A stretch of DNA of 16,568 bases from Limnohabitans sp. (GTDB taxonomy: Bacteria; Pseudomonadota; Gammaproteobacteria; Burkholderiales; Burkholderiaceae_C). Both the position numbers and the translations under genes were made by a program. This document shows, in pieces, positions 8,097 through 15,359 of this stretch. The first letter of the stretch is position 1. Each line of letters opens with the position of its first letter. Where the stretch lies: contig JALQUL010000415.1 in the NCBI GenBank assembly GCA_023260735.1, positions 1 to 16,568 of the forward strand, read 5' to 3'. The notes beneath the pieces are model-generated. The model worked only from the letters and a program-made list of their open reading frames with translations. It did not search any database and was not told where the DNA came from.

Positions 8097-9182
8097 ATGA
8101 CAACGCCCAGTAACTCACCTGCTTTTGAAATTTCTAAAGTCACCAAACAGTTCGATCAATTTGTAGCTTTAAATGACATTAGTCTTAGTGTTCAATCGGG
8201 AGAGTTACTTTGCTTTTTAGGACCTTCTGGTTGTGGTAAGACGACCTTACTCAGAATTATTGCAGGACTGGAAACACAGACTCAAGGTCAACTCGTGCAA
8301 GATGGCAAAGATGTATCAACAGTGCCGCCTGCAGGCCGAAATTTTGGTATTGTATTTCAGTCTTATGCTTTATTTCCTAATTTAACTGCTGCACAAAATA
8401 TTGCTTATGGCCTAGTCAGCCAAGGCAAAACTAAAGCGCAAATTCATCAGCGTGTTCAAGAATTATTAGAGTTAGTGAATTTACCTACCTCGGGAAATAA
8501 ATTTCCATCGCAACTCTCGGGTGGCCAGCAGCAAAGAATTGCTTTAGCTAGGGCTTTGGCACCAGCACCAAGTTTATTATTATTAGACGAACCCTTATCT
8601 GCATTAGATGCATTAGAGCGAGTGCGTTTGCGAGCCGAAATTAGACGCCTTCAACAACAACTAGGCGTGACTACCATTATGGTCACACATGACCAAGAAG
8701 AAGCGCTTGCTATTTCAGACCGTATAGTGGTGATGAACCACGGTGTAATCGAGCAAGTCGGCACACCCCACGAAGTTTATCAAACCCCTGCAAGTCCATT
8801 TGTGGCCGACTTCATTGGCAAAGTCAATGTTTTAGAGGCAACCAGTCAAGGTAACGGGAACTTGTCAGTGGGTAGTGTTCAATTAGAAACGGCTAGTCCT
8901 TGTACTGCCAAAGAGGGTGAAAAAATTAAAATTTATTTGCGCCCCGAAGATTTTACGGCGCGTCATATAAGTCCAGACCAAAACAATGTGGTCACCGTCA
9001 GATTATCTAAAATTGAATACCTAGGTTCATTTTGTATGGCAGAGGCCAGCATAGAAGAAATGCAAGGGCAAACCATACAATTGCAATTTTGGCCCAGTTA
9101 TTTTTCAGAATTAGGGCTTGATCAAAATGGCCCTTTAAGCATTCGTTTATTAGCTGACCGCATTCGCCATTTTTCATCATGA
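8097..9182 (+). CDS. phnT: AEP-type ABC transporter, ATP-binding protein
   Basis: A 361-residue ABC ATPase with all nucleotide-binding motifs: Walker A GPSGCGKT (42-49), Q-loop Gln88 in VFQSYALFPN, signature LSGGQQQR (140-147), Walker B LLLLDEP with Asp164/Glu165, D-loop SALD and switch His198. Residues about 275-355 form a C-terminal TOBE-like domain, as in importers of the maltose/ferric/AEP group. It energises uptake by the fused permease encoded next, whose ATG overlaps its stop codon in ATGA, indicating translational coupling. The 65-nt gap from the binding-protein gene contains no clear promoter. Alone it could be a spermidine/putrescine or iron importer ATPase; the phosphonate setting decides the call. 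Confidence 0.88.
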   Translation: MTTPSNSPAFEISKVTKQFDQFVALNDISLSVQSGELLCFLGPSGCGKTTLLRIIAGLETQTQGQLVQDGKDVSTVPPAGRNFGIVFQSYALFPNLTAAQNIAYGLVSQGKTKAQIHQRVQELLELVNLPTSGNKFPSQLSGGQQQRIALARALAPAPSLLLLDEPLSALDALERVRLRAEIRRLQQQLGVTTIMVTHDQEEALAISDRIVVMNHGVIEQVGTPHEVYQTPASPFVADFIGKVNVLEATSQGNGNLSVGSVQLETASPCTAKEGEKIKIYLRPEDFTARHISPDQNNVVTVRLSKIEYLGSFCMAEASIEEMQGQTIQLQFWPSYFSELGLDQNGPLSIRLLADRIRHFSS

Positions 9183-10891
9183 GTAGTTCTAACACTATCC
9201 CAAATTTAGGCGCTGTGCGGCCTTTAAAACTAGATGCTAGCGGGCAAGATTGGGTTGCTCGAATTTTGCTTTTGTTAACCGCCTTATTTTTAATTATTTT
9301 TTTGTTAGTGCCTATGTCGGCCATGCTGCTAAGAGCGGTGCAAGATAATAATGGCAATTTTGTAGGCCTATTGCATTTCCAAGAAATGTTGGCTACTCCG
9401 GCAATTGGTACTTCTATTTGGAATTCGGTCTGGGTGTCGGCTGTTACTACCATTATTACCGTACCCTTAGCTTTTGCCTTTGCTTACGGTCTTACCAGAA
9501 GCAATATGCCGTTTAAAAGCGGTTTTCGATTATTAGCATTGGTGCCATTGCTTGCGCCCTCTTTATTGTCGGCACTTTCGTTAATTCAATGGATGGGCAA
9601 CCAAGGTATAGCTAAAGCTTTGTTAATGGGTAATTCGGTTTATGGGCCAATTGGAATTATTTTGGCTTCGGTTTACAACACCTTTCCGCATGCCCTCATG
9701 ATATTAATAACCGCCTTGGCTTTAGCCGATGGCAGGCTATACGAAGCAGCTGACTCTTTAAAAGCGGGCACTATTAGAAAGTTTTTTACCGTCACATTAC
9801 CAGGTTGTAAATACGGTTTAATTAGTGCAGCCACAGTGGTGTTTATTTATGTGATTGCTGACTTTGGTGCACCTAAAGTGATTGGTGGTAACTTTAATGT
9901 TTTAGCCGTAGAGGTCTTTAAACAAGTAATTGGGCAACAAAACTTCTCTAGAGGAGCGGTTATTGGTTTGTTCTTATTATTACCCTCTATTATTTCATTT
10001 TTAGTTGACAACAATGTTAGAAAAAAACTGAAGGCTCAGTTATCTGCTAGGTCAGTGGCTTATGTGGCCAAACCCAATTTAAAATTTGATATGTTGATGC
10101 TGGCCTATTGCACGGTAATTGGTTTGTTTTTTATTGCTATTATTGGTATGGCCATTTACACCTCGTTGATAGCTTTGTGGCCTTACAACCTTAGTTTTAC
10201 GCTGAAACATTATGAGTTTGTATTGGTAGAGGGTGATGTTGCCCCCGCATTTTTTAATAGTTTAAAAATGTCGTTTATGACAGCATTTTTTGGCACGATT
10301 ACCGTGTTTATTACGGCCTACCTATTAGAAAAAACGAAAACATGGCAAGGCCTAAAAGGCAGTATGCATTTATTGGCTATGGGCTCTATGGCAGTACCGG
10401 GTATTGTGCTGGGTTTGGGCTATATTATGTTTTTTAACTCCGCTAGCAATCCACTTGGCTTTTTATATGGCTCTATGGCTATTTTGGTATTGGCTAACAT
10501 TGTGCACTACTACACCTCTAGTCATTTAACGGCAGTGACGGCGCTTAAATCAATTGACGATGAGTTTGAGTCGGTGTCGGCCTCTTTAAAAGTGCCATTT
10601 TATAAAACCTTTTTTAGAGTGACGGTACCCGTTTGTTTGCCCGCCATTTTAGACATTGGGCGTTACTTTTTTGTGGTGTCTATGTCCACTTTATCTTGTA
10701 TTGTGTTTTTGTATTCGCCAGACACCTTATTAGCAGCAGTGGCTATTATGAATCTAGATGAAGCGGGTGAAATAGGGCCAGCCGCTGCTTTGGCTTGTAT
10801 GTCAGTTTATGCTTCGTTTTTGGTATGTGTTTTGTATGCTGCTATTACTAAAGTATGGCTCACTAAAACACAAAGATGGCGTACCCGCTAA
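9179..10891 (+). CDS. phnU: AEP-type ABC transporter, fused double permease
   Basis: A 570-residue inner-membrane protein built from two binding-protein-dependent permease halves in one chain. After a hydrophobic first helix (about 28-51), the first half carries an EAA coupling loop at 189-209 (EAADSLKAG...), and the second a matching loop at 464-484 (ESVSASLKV...). Each would contact one ATPase subunit. About twelve transmembrane helices are expected. Fused permeases of this length are the known form of the 'putative 2-aminoethylphosphonate ABC transporter permease', replacing separate PhnU and PhnV. The ATG lies inside the ATPase stop. Fused iron-type (FbpB-like) permeases are the main alternative; the catabolic neighbours argue against that. 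Confidence 0.88.
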   Translation: MSSSNTIPNLGAVRPLKLDASGQDWVARILLLLTALFLIIFLLVPMSAMLLRAVQDNNGNFVGLLHFQEMLATPAIGTSIWNSVWVSAVTTIITVPLAFAFAYGLTRSNMPFKSGFRLLALVPLLAPSLLSALSLIQWMGNQGIAKALLMGNSVYGPIGIILASVYNTFPHALMILITALALADGRLYEAADSLKAGTIRKFFTVTLPGCKYGLISAATVVFIYVIADFGAPKVIGGNFNVLAVEVFKQVIGQQNFSRGAVIGLFLLLPSIISFLVDNNVRKKLKAQLSARSVAYVAKPNLKFDMLMLAYCTVIGLFFIAIIGMAIYTSLIALWPYNLSFTLKHYEFVLVEGDVAPAFFNSLKMSFMTAFFGTITVFITAYLLEKTKTWQGLKGSMHLLAMGSMAVPGIVLGLGYIMFFNSASNPLGFLYGSMAILVLANIVHYYTSSHLTAVTALKSIDDEFESVSASLKVPFYKTFFRVTVPVCLPAILDIGRYFFVVSMSTLSCIVFLYSPDTLLAAVAIMNLDEAGEIGPAAALACMSVYASFLVCVLYAAITKVWLTKTQRWRTR

Positions 10892-10928
10892 GCCTTATTG
10901 AGCTGCACAAAGGCTTGTTTTGTGTTTT
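10890..10928 (+). terminator. Probable intrinsic terminator of the transporter operon
   Basis: AAGCCTT (10890-10896), overlapping the permease stop codon, and AAGGCTT (10910-10916) form a perfect 7-bp stem around a 13-nt loop. T-rich sequence follows (GTTTTGTGTTTT). Position directly at the operon end supports termination, but the U-tract is interrupted by G, so it may be leaky. A further AAGGCTTTT a few bases downstream could compete for the first arm. Confidence 0.55.
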
Positions 10929-10956
10929 GGCAAGGCTTTTGTGGACTTTTAACTTG

Positions 10957-11034
10957 ATTCAATATAGGTGACTCTGGCCGGCAGTAGGAGTTCTAAAGTC
11001 ACTATTGAATTGCTGGTGGGGGGTGTCTTTTTTT
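10957..11034 (+). other. Inverted-repeat structure ending in a T-run, possible small RNA
   Basis: ATTCAATA (10957-10964) plus GTGACT (10968-10973) pair with AGTCAC (10997-11002) plus TATTGAAT (11003-11010). This gives 14 perfect base pairs with one 3-nt bulge (TAG), closing a 23-nt GC-richer loop that contains CTGGCCGGCAG. After a G-rich linker there is a run of seven T (11028-11034). No reading frame explains it. It could be a small or regulatory RNA, a protein-binding site, or remains of a mobile element. The T-run is about 18 nt away from the stem, so it is not a plain terminator. I recognise no named RNA family. Confidence 0.3.
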
Positions 11035-11392
11035 AATGTTTGATTACTTTCATTCAAAACAAGTTCTTTTTGTGACTTCAATCATGAATTAAAGTTATTT
11101 TTTTGGGGTGCATCAAAAAATAATCTTTAACTTCTTACAATCAACCATCTACCCTAATTAATGAATTCGGTATTTATTTTAATGAGCCTCTAGAAAAGGT
11201 AGGCCGGGATAGGAATGCCTTATTAAGTATAGGTATATTTTGTCATCTATAGCCATTGTCACCTCAAATGCCAACAAAATAAATGCTTGAAGCCCGTACC
11301 ATGAATCCGGTTAAGCGTTTTGCGGCGGGGGTTTTTGCTATCAAACACCATAATTAAGGTATTAACTGGCATGCTTTAAAAGGGAGTTTTCA
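11035..11392 (+). other. Non-coding spacer without a recognised element
   Basis: This AT-rich spacer lies between the structured element and the leader ORF. Short frames in it lack ribosome binding sites and family resemblance. A TTGTCAT/TTGTCAC pair occurs at 11240-11262, but on a 16-bp rather than 11-bp period. The only clear translation signal is AGGGAG at its right end, serving the small ORF at 11393. A promoter for the DUF2236 gene must lie here, but I cannot place it. Confidence 0.4.
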
Positions 11393-11491
11393 ATGACTGC
11401 TGAACAAGTTTTGTTCATATCTGCATTTCATCATCAATATAAAACGCGAGTGTTAATATCGTTTTTATCGGGTTATATATCATGCCAATAA
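11393..11491 (+). CDS. Possible 32-residue leader peptide overlapping the DUF2236 gene
   Basis: ATG at 11393 follows a strong AGGGAG Shine-Dalgarno at normal spacing and opens a 32-codon frame. It begins MTAEQVLFIS, ends GYISCQ, and stops with TAA at 11489-11491. The next gene's ATG (11482) lies inside it in another frame, and that ATG has only a weak upstream GGG. Ribosomes finishing the small ORF would terminate 7-9 nt past the downstream start, a common layout for translational coupling. The peptide resembles nothing I know. It may matter only as a translated leader. That it is translated is an inference from the ribosome site and the overlap. Confidence 0.4.
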   Translation: MTAEQVLFISAFHHQYKTRVLISFLSGYISCQ

Positions 11492-12372
11492 AAGAGGCAA
11501 TGCAGCAGTTGGCATTGCAAGCGATTGGTCAAAGACTCCGTTCAATTACTGGCTCAGATTCCTCTTTAGAGGCTTTTAAAACGCCGCTTGGTGATGTGGG
11601 GATGTTTGGGCCAGAATCTATGGCGTGGCGGGTTCATGCTCATTTTACAGCCATGTTAGCCGGTGGTTTATCTTCTCTAATTGTGCAGTCTTTACATCCT
11701 AGGGCATTAGCTGCCGTTTGGGATCATTCTGATTTTCGTACTCGGCTCAAAGATAGGCTGGAAAAAACCTCTTATTTTGTAGCCGCTACCACCTATGGAA
11801 GCCAGACTTTAGCAATGCAGGCTATTGATAAAGTGAATTGGATTCACAGCAAAATTAGTGGTTTTGATTTGCAGGGCCGGCCTTATATTGCTAATGAACC
11901 TGATTTAATTCAATGGGTGCACACAGTTGAAGTTGCTTCATTTTTACAAGCCTACCAGCATTTGTCTCTTAACCCTCTTAGCTTGCCACAGTGTGATCAA
12001 TACCTTTCAGAAATGACGCAGGTGGGTCATTTATTGGGAGCCAATAATTTACCTATTACGTGGAGTGAAACTCAAGCGCTTTGGTTTTCTTATTCCGAGC
12101 AACTTTGTTTTGATGAAAGAGCGCAAGAAATTTTACAAATCATAGAGAGTTTCCCAACCGACTGGGTGGATCAACCTTTTATGAAATTATTATTGCAGGT
12201 CTCTTTTGATATTATGCCCAATTGGGTTCTTGAAAAAATTGGTAGAAGCCCAAGCTGCTATGTACAAAACCAAGCCACTCGAATGGCCTTACAAGTAGCC
12301 TCACACCCGATTCAATGGATGCTAGATCAACAAGGGGTGGCTGCAGTGTCTAAACAAAGGGTCGCTGGGTAA
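11482..12372 (+). CDS. DUF2236 / MpaB-type oxygenase-like protein
   Basis: A 296-residue protein of the DUF2236 (oxygenase MpaB/latex-clearing-protein-like) family. Family features in order are MFGPESMAWRVH (41-52), SLIVQSLHPRALAAVWDHSDF (about 65-85), the IHSKISG segment (121-127) with a following GRPYIANEPDLIQWVHTVEVASFL (132-154). His52, His72, His122 and His147 are candidate metal or heme ligands, by analogy with characterised relatives that bind heme. The length is usual. Substrates of bacterial members are largely unknown. There is no signal peptide. It sits between the transporter operon and an ATP-grasp gene, with no obvious tie to phosphonates. Start choice rests on the family N-terminus and the overlap with the leader ORF. 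Confidence 0.75.
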   Translation: MPIKEAMQQLALQAIGQRLRSITGSDSSLEAFKTPLGDVGMFGPESMAWRVHAHFTAMLAGGLSSLIVQSLHPRALAAVWDHSDFRTRLKDRLEKTSYFVAATTYGSQTLAMQAIDKVNWIHSKISGFDLQGRPYIANEPDLIQWVHTVEVASFLQAYQHLSLNPLSLPQCDQYLSEMTQVGHLLGANNLPITWSETQALWFSYSEQLCFDERAQEILQIIESFPTDWVDQPFMKLLLQVSFDIMPNWVLEKIGRSPSCYVQNQATRMALQVASHPIQWMLDQQGVAAVSKQRVAG

Positions 12373-12401
12373 CTGTTTAAACTTGGTGGCGATTAAGTGG
12401 C

Positions 12402-12436
12402 CTATTCAGCGTAAAAAATGTGGTGAATAGCTGAAT
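12402..12436 (+). repeat. Two mutually exclusive small inverted repeats
   Basis: CTATTCA (12402-12408) is the exact reverse complement of TGAATAG (12424-12430), and the overlapping ATTCAGC (12404-12410) of GCTGAAT (12430-12436). The left arm can pair with only one partner at a time. The segment also holds AAAAAA-TGT-GGTGAATAG (12413-12430), one of three copies of a motif shared with other spacers in the window. Function is unknown. Confidence 0.35.
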
Positions 12437-12456
12437 CATCTTTGGTGTTGCGTTTT

Positions 12457-12484
12457 AGGATGACTTTCAATCCTTTCATTTTTT
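12457..12484 (+). terminator. Weak hairpin with T-run after the DUF2236 gene
   Basis: AGGAT (12457-12461) and ATCCT (12470-12474) form a 5-bp stem with an 8-nt loop, followed at once by TTCATTTTTT (12475-12484). The layout is that of an intrinsic terminator, but the stem is short. It would separate the DUF2236 and ATP-grasp genes or attenuate readthrough. Confidence 0.35.
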
Positions 12485-12512
12485 GATAACACTTGAACTT
12501 AAAATAGTGGGT

Positions 12513-13826
12513 ATGAATACCCAAAACTTACCCTTTGCCGATTTATTAAATGCCAATTGCGCTTGCACCACACTCAGTCAAGATTTATTGGCTCAGCAAT
12601 TAGAAATTGATGATGAGTTAAAAGGTCTGGCTCAACAATTACAAACCAGTCATCCGCATTTATTTTCTCAGACGGCTGTTTTTATAGACCAGGCACAAAA
12701 ATTGGCGATTCAAAACCTAATCCAAGCCATAGAAACGGTTTTTACATCACCTAGCTACATTCAACTCGCTGTCAAGAACAGCTCAGCGGTATCGCAAATC
12801 AACAATGGTCCAAAAGGGGTGTTTATGGGCTATGACTTTCATTTAAGCGATCAGGGTCCGCGTTTAATTGAAATTAATACCAATGCAGGCGGTGCATTCT
12901 TAAACGCCGCCCTGGCAAAAGCTCACCATGCCTGTTGTCAGGCCATGACAGTGCAAGGAGTCGTTTTTCCTGCACAACTCAAAACCAATGTTTTTCAAGA
13001 TTTTGTAGAAATGTTTCAGGCCGAATGGCGCTATCAGTACCAACATTTGAATGGTCATGCCAACTGCCCTCCACTGCAAACCCTAGTGATTGTCGATGAT
13101 CTGCCAGAGCAACAATTTTTGGCACCTGAGTTTGAATTAGCACGTTTATTATTTGAAAAGCAGGGTTTAGAAGCGGTAATAGCCGATCCACAAGATTTAA
13201 CTTTTAAAAATGGAAAGTTGTTTTGCAAAGGATTAAAGTCAGGTTTGCCAGTCGATTTGGTCTATAACCGATTAACCGACTTTACTTTTGAAATGCCTCC
13301 ACATGAGGCCTTAAAACAAGCCTATGAGGCTGGTGCAGCTGTTGTTACACCTAACCCCTATACCCACGCCATTTACGCCCAAAAATCGAATTTAATGTTG
13401 TTGAATGATTCTGTCTTATTGAGTCAATGGAATATTCATCATTCGGTGCAAGCCATATTGGCAAAAGGTGTTCCTGCCAGTTGTTTAGTGACGGCAGAAA
13501 ATGCAACCCAGCTATGGGCAGAGCGTAAAAATTATTTTTTTAAACCGGTAGCGGGTTATGGTTCTAAAGCAGTTTATAAAGGTGAAAAAATCACTAAAAA
13601 AGTCTGGGCAGAAATTCAAACTCATGACTATATTGCCCAGCAATTAGTGCCCCCCAGCGAGAGATTAGTGAACGTTAATGGTCAATTAGAGAAATTAAAA
13701 GTCGATATTAGAGCCTATGTGTACGAAGGCAAAATCCAATTATTGGCTGCTCGTACCTATAGTGGGCAAACCACCAATATGCGCACCCCTGGGGGTGGTT
13801 TTTCGCCGGTGATAGAACTTCCTTAG
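12513..13826 (+). CDS. ATP-grasp domain protein of unknown substrate
   Basis: A 437-residue protein from the ATG at 12513. An in-frame TTG at 12483 lies inside a T-run with no ribosome site and is less likely. The N-terminal half holds MGYDFHL...LIEINTNAGG (105-127), conserved in a group of uncharacterised ATP-grasp proteins. Residues about 290-430 form the ATP-grasp region: FKPVAGYGSKA (343-353) for nucleotide binding, KVDIRAYVY (396-404), and TNMRTPGGGFSP (421-432) with the asparagine and arginine typical of the metal and phosphate site. Such enzymes join a carboxylate to an amine or thiol through an acyl-phosphate, but the substrates cannot be read from the sequence. Pairing with the DUF2236 gene may be meaningful. 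Confidence 0.65.
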   Translation: MNTQNLPFADLLNANCACTTLSQDLLAQQLEIDDELKGLAQQLQTSHPHLFSQTAVFIDQAQKLAIQNLIQAIETVFTSPSYIQLAVKNSSAVSQINNGPKGVFMGYDFHLSDQGPRLIEINTNAGGAFLNAALAKAHHACCQAMTVQGVVFPAQLKTNVFQDFVEMFQAEWRYQYQHLNGHANCPPLQTLVIVDDLPEQQFLAPEFELARLLFEKQGLEAVIADPQDLTFKNGKLFCKGLKSGLPVDLVYNRLTDFTFEMPPHEALKQAYEAGAAVVTPNPYTHAIYAQKSNLMLLNDSVLLSQWNIHHSVQAILAKGVPASCLVTAENATQLWAERKNYFFKPVAGYGSKAVYKGEKITKKVWAEIQTHDYIAQQLVPPSERLVNVNGQLEKLKVDIRAYVYEGKIQLLAARTYSGQTTNMRTPGGGFSPVIELP

Positions 13827-13844
13827 CCTTTGTCTCAAGCTGGT

Positions 13845-13898
13845 CAAAAGCCATTGTGGCTGCTAGAAATGACTTGATGACTAAGGCTTTGGCTTTTG
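13845..13898 (+). terminator. Possible terminator after the ATP-grasp gene
   Basis: CAAAAGCCA (13845-13853) and TGGCTTTTG (13890-13898) are perfect 9-bp reverse complements separated by 36 nt. A tighter hairpin AGCCA-TTG-TGGCT sits at the left arm. The right arm supplies GGCTTTT, but no long U-tract follows. Termination or 3'-end protection is plausible, not certain. Confidence 0.3.
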
Positions 13899-14119
13899 TA
13901 AACAGTCATAATGAGTAGTTCCTTCTATGGGATAGAGGGCTGGTGTTGACTTAATACTCCATTGACAAAATAATGAAAAACCTGTTGGACTATTTTCGAT
14001 GATGTTGATTATGAGGTAACTGTTTTTTTAGTTTTAGTTTTTTGAGTTATAAGAACCTGTTTATATTTTTTCCTCAAAATAACCTTGATTATTTCTTTGT
14101 ATTAAAGTCAAAAAGATAA
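13899..14119 (+). other. AT-rich spacer with no recognised gene
   Basis: No frame with a ribosome site or family resemblance is visible on either strand. TTGAC occurs at 13946-13950 and 13962-13966, and there is a T-rich block around 14023-14045. One of the TTGAC copies could belong to a promoter, but I find no well-spaced -10. Confidence 0.35.
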
Positions 14120-14167
14120 TTTGCGGTGAATAAGTTGCTTATTTACCGCAAAAAGTGCGGTGAATAG
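14120..14167 (+). repeat. 15-bp hairpin plus adjacent GCGGTGAATA repeat
   Basis: TTTGCGGTGAATAAG (14120-14134) and CTTATTTACCGCAAA (14138-14152) pair over 15 positions with one G-U pair and a 3-nt loop (TTG), the strongest hairpin in the window. Directly after it comes GTGCGGTGAATAG (14155-14167), repeating TGCGGTGAATA of the left arm. GCGGTGAATAAG on one strand, GCGGTAAATAAG on the other and GCGGTGAATAGT beside them make three related copies in under 50 nt. There is no T-run on the + strand; on the minus strand an interrupted T-rich stretch follows. It may be a protein-binding array, a structured leader or a repeat element. It lies about 40 nt before the Fic reading frame. Confidence 0.45.
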
Positions 14168-14203
14168 TTTGTCTTATTGGATGTTTTAACAGACAATGAT
14201 GAG

Positions 14204-14272
14204 ATGAATATGAATGAGTATTACATTTGGTAAGGCAAAGATTGGCCTTGTTGGCAATATGATCTCGCTGTA
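14204..14272 (+). pseudogene. Detached 5' end of the Fic gene, cut by an in-frame TAA
   Basis: ATG codons at 14204 and 14210 open the same frame as the Fic gene and read MNEYYIW, then TAA at 14231-14233, then GKDWPCWQYDLAV running straight into the Fic frame. Fic proteins of this subgroup usually begin with a YIWQ...WP.F.WD-type segment (from memory), so the TAA stands exactly where a CAA glutamine is expected. A single C-to-T change explains it. Either the gene is recently inactivated or shortened, or the base is a sequencing error. Confidence 0.65.
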
Positions 14273-15328
14273 TTGGCCCAACCATTGTCTGAAGTGAGTC
14301 TTGCACAAGGCCACTTGATAGGGCGATTAGCCGATGTTGGAATGAGTTTACGTGACCAAGCTAGTTTGATCAAGCTTACCGAGGAGGTGGTCAAAACAAG
14401 TGAAATTGAAGGGGAACATCTCAACGTTGAATCGGTAAGATCTTCAATTGCACGTCGATTGGGCGTGGATATCGGTGCTTCAGTACCAGCCGACAGAAAT
14501 GTGGAGGGAGTTGTCGATATGGTATTAGATGCTAGCCTCAATTGCAATGAGCCACTCACACAGGAGCGACTTTTTGGATGGCATGCGGCTCTTTTCCCAA
14601 GCACTTACTCTGGTCTTCATAAAATTAATGTCGGTGCTTGGCGACTGGATACCAATGGACCAATGCAAGTAGTTTCTGGTCCTGTAGGCAAACAAAAAAT
14701 ACACTTCGAGGCTCCAGCTGCCAACCGCCTAGAGTTGGAGACACAACGGTTTTTAGATTGGTTCAACTGTACAAGCCATGAGGCTCCTTTGCTTAAAGCT
14801 GGTCTGGCTCATTTATGGTTGGTAAGCTTGCACCCATTTGATGATGGTAACGGTCGTATTGCGAGGGCGGTGGGAGATTTGTTACTAGCCCGTTCAGATG
14901 GAAGCGTACAACGGTTTTATAGCTTATCTGGACAAATACAGCTTGATCGAAAATCATATTATGAAATTTTGGAGCGAACCCAAAAAAAATCAATGGATGT
15001 TACCGAGTGGCTGATTTGGTTTTTACAAGCCCTCAAACAAGCGATTAGTCGGGCGAATCAGACGCTTGACATGGTTTTAAGAAAAGCCAATTTTTGGCAC
15101 AAAAATTCGCATCAGATCTTCAATATCAGACAAATAAAATTACTTAATAAGTTGCTTGATGGCTTTGAGGGTAAGCTCAACAGCAGTAAGTGGTCTGCTA
15201 TTGCAAAGTGCTCTACTGATAGCGCCTTAAGAGATATTAATGATTTAATTGCTAAAGATATTTTAATAAAAACCAATTCTGGCGGAAGAAGCACCAGTTA
15301 TGAGTTAAAGCAAATGTTTGAACAATAA
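14273..15328 (+). CDS. Fic-family protein adenylyltransferase (N-terminally truncated as read)
   Basis: Fic enzymes transfer AMP to hydroxyl side chains of target proteins. The 351 codons here hold the full core motif HPFDDGNGRIAR (187-198) with catalytic His187, the flap region around MQVVSGPVGK (131-140) that positions the target, and an N-terminal inhibitory helix motif TSEIEG (42-47), matching (S/T)xxxE(G/N), so activity would be self-restrained. The C-terminal 75 residues look like a winged helix (LRDINDLI...GGRSTSYEL). TTG at 14273 is only the first in-frame start after the stop and has no ribosome site; ATG at 14342 is an alternative and still keeps the inhibitory motif. Intact relatives begin about 20 residues earlier. 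It has no apparent functional link to its neighbours and may be a mobile accessory gene. Confidence 0.8.
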   Translation: MAQPLSEVSLAQGHLIGRLADVGMSLRDQASLIKLTEEVVKTSEIEGEHLNVESVRSSIARRLGVDIGASVPADRNVEGVVDMVLDASLNCNEPLTQERLFGWHAALFPSTYSGLHKINVGAWRLDTNGPMQVVSGPVGKQKIHFEAPAANRLELETQRFLDWFNCTSHEAPLLKAGLAHLWLVSLHPFDDGNGRIARAVGDLLLARSDGSVQRFYSLSGQIQLDRKSYYEILERTQKKSMDVTEWLIWFLQALKQAISRANQTLDMVLRKANFWHKNSHQIFNIRQIKLLNKLLDGFEGKLNSSKWSAIAKCSTDSALRDINDLIAKDILIKTNSGGRSTSYELKQMFEQ

Positions 15329-15359
15329 GTTTCTTAATTGACTATAGAAAGTATTGAAA

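Noticed and set aside
9007..9453. 148-codon minus-strand open frame across the ATPase/permease junction
   Set aside because: It is antisense to two well-supported genes, with no ribosome site or recognisable motifs.
11240..11262. TTGTCAT and TTGTCAC pair resembling a second Pho box
   Set aside because: The spacing is 16 bp rather than 11 bp, so the halves would face different sides of the helix, and no phosphate-related gene follows.
12483..12512. TTG start extending the ATP-grasp protein by 10 residues
   Set aside because: The codon falls in a T-run behind a hairpin with no Shine-Dalgarno, so the ATG at 12513 is preferred.
14153..14161. AAGTGCGGT, identical to the Pasteurellaceae DNA-uptake core 9-mer
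   Set aside because: I found only one copy in the window, the flanks fit the local GCGGTGAATA repeat better, and the gene content does not suggest Pasteurellaceae.
14221..14604. 127-codon minus-strand open frame over the Fic 5' region
   Set aside because: It is antisense to the conserved Fic N-terminal region and has no recognisable protein features.
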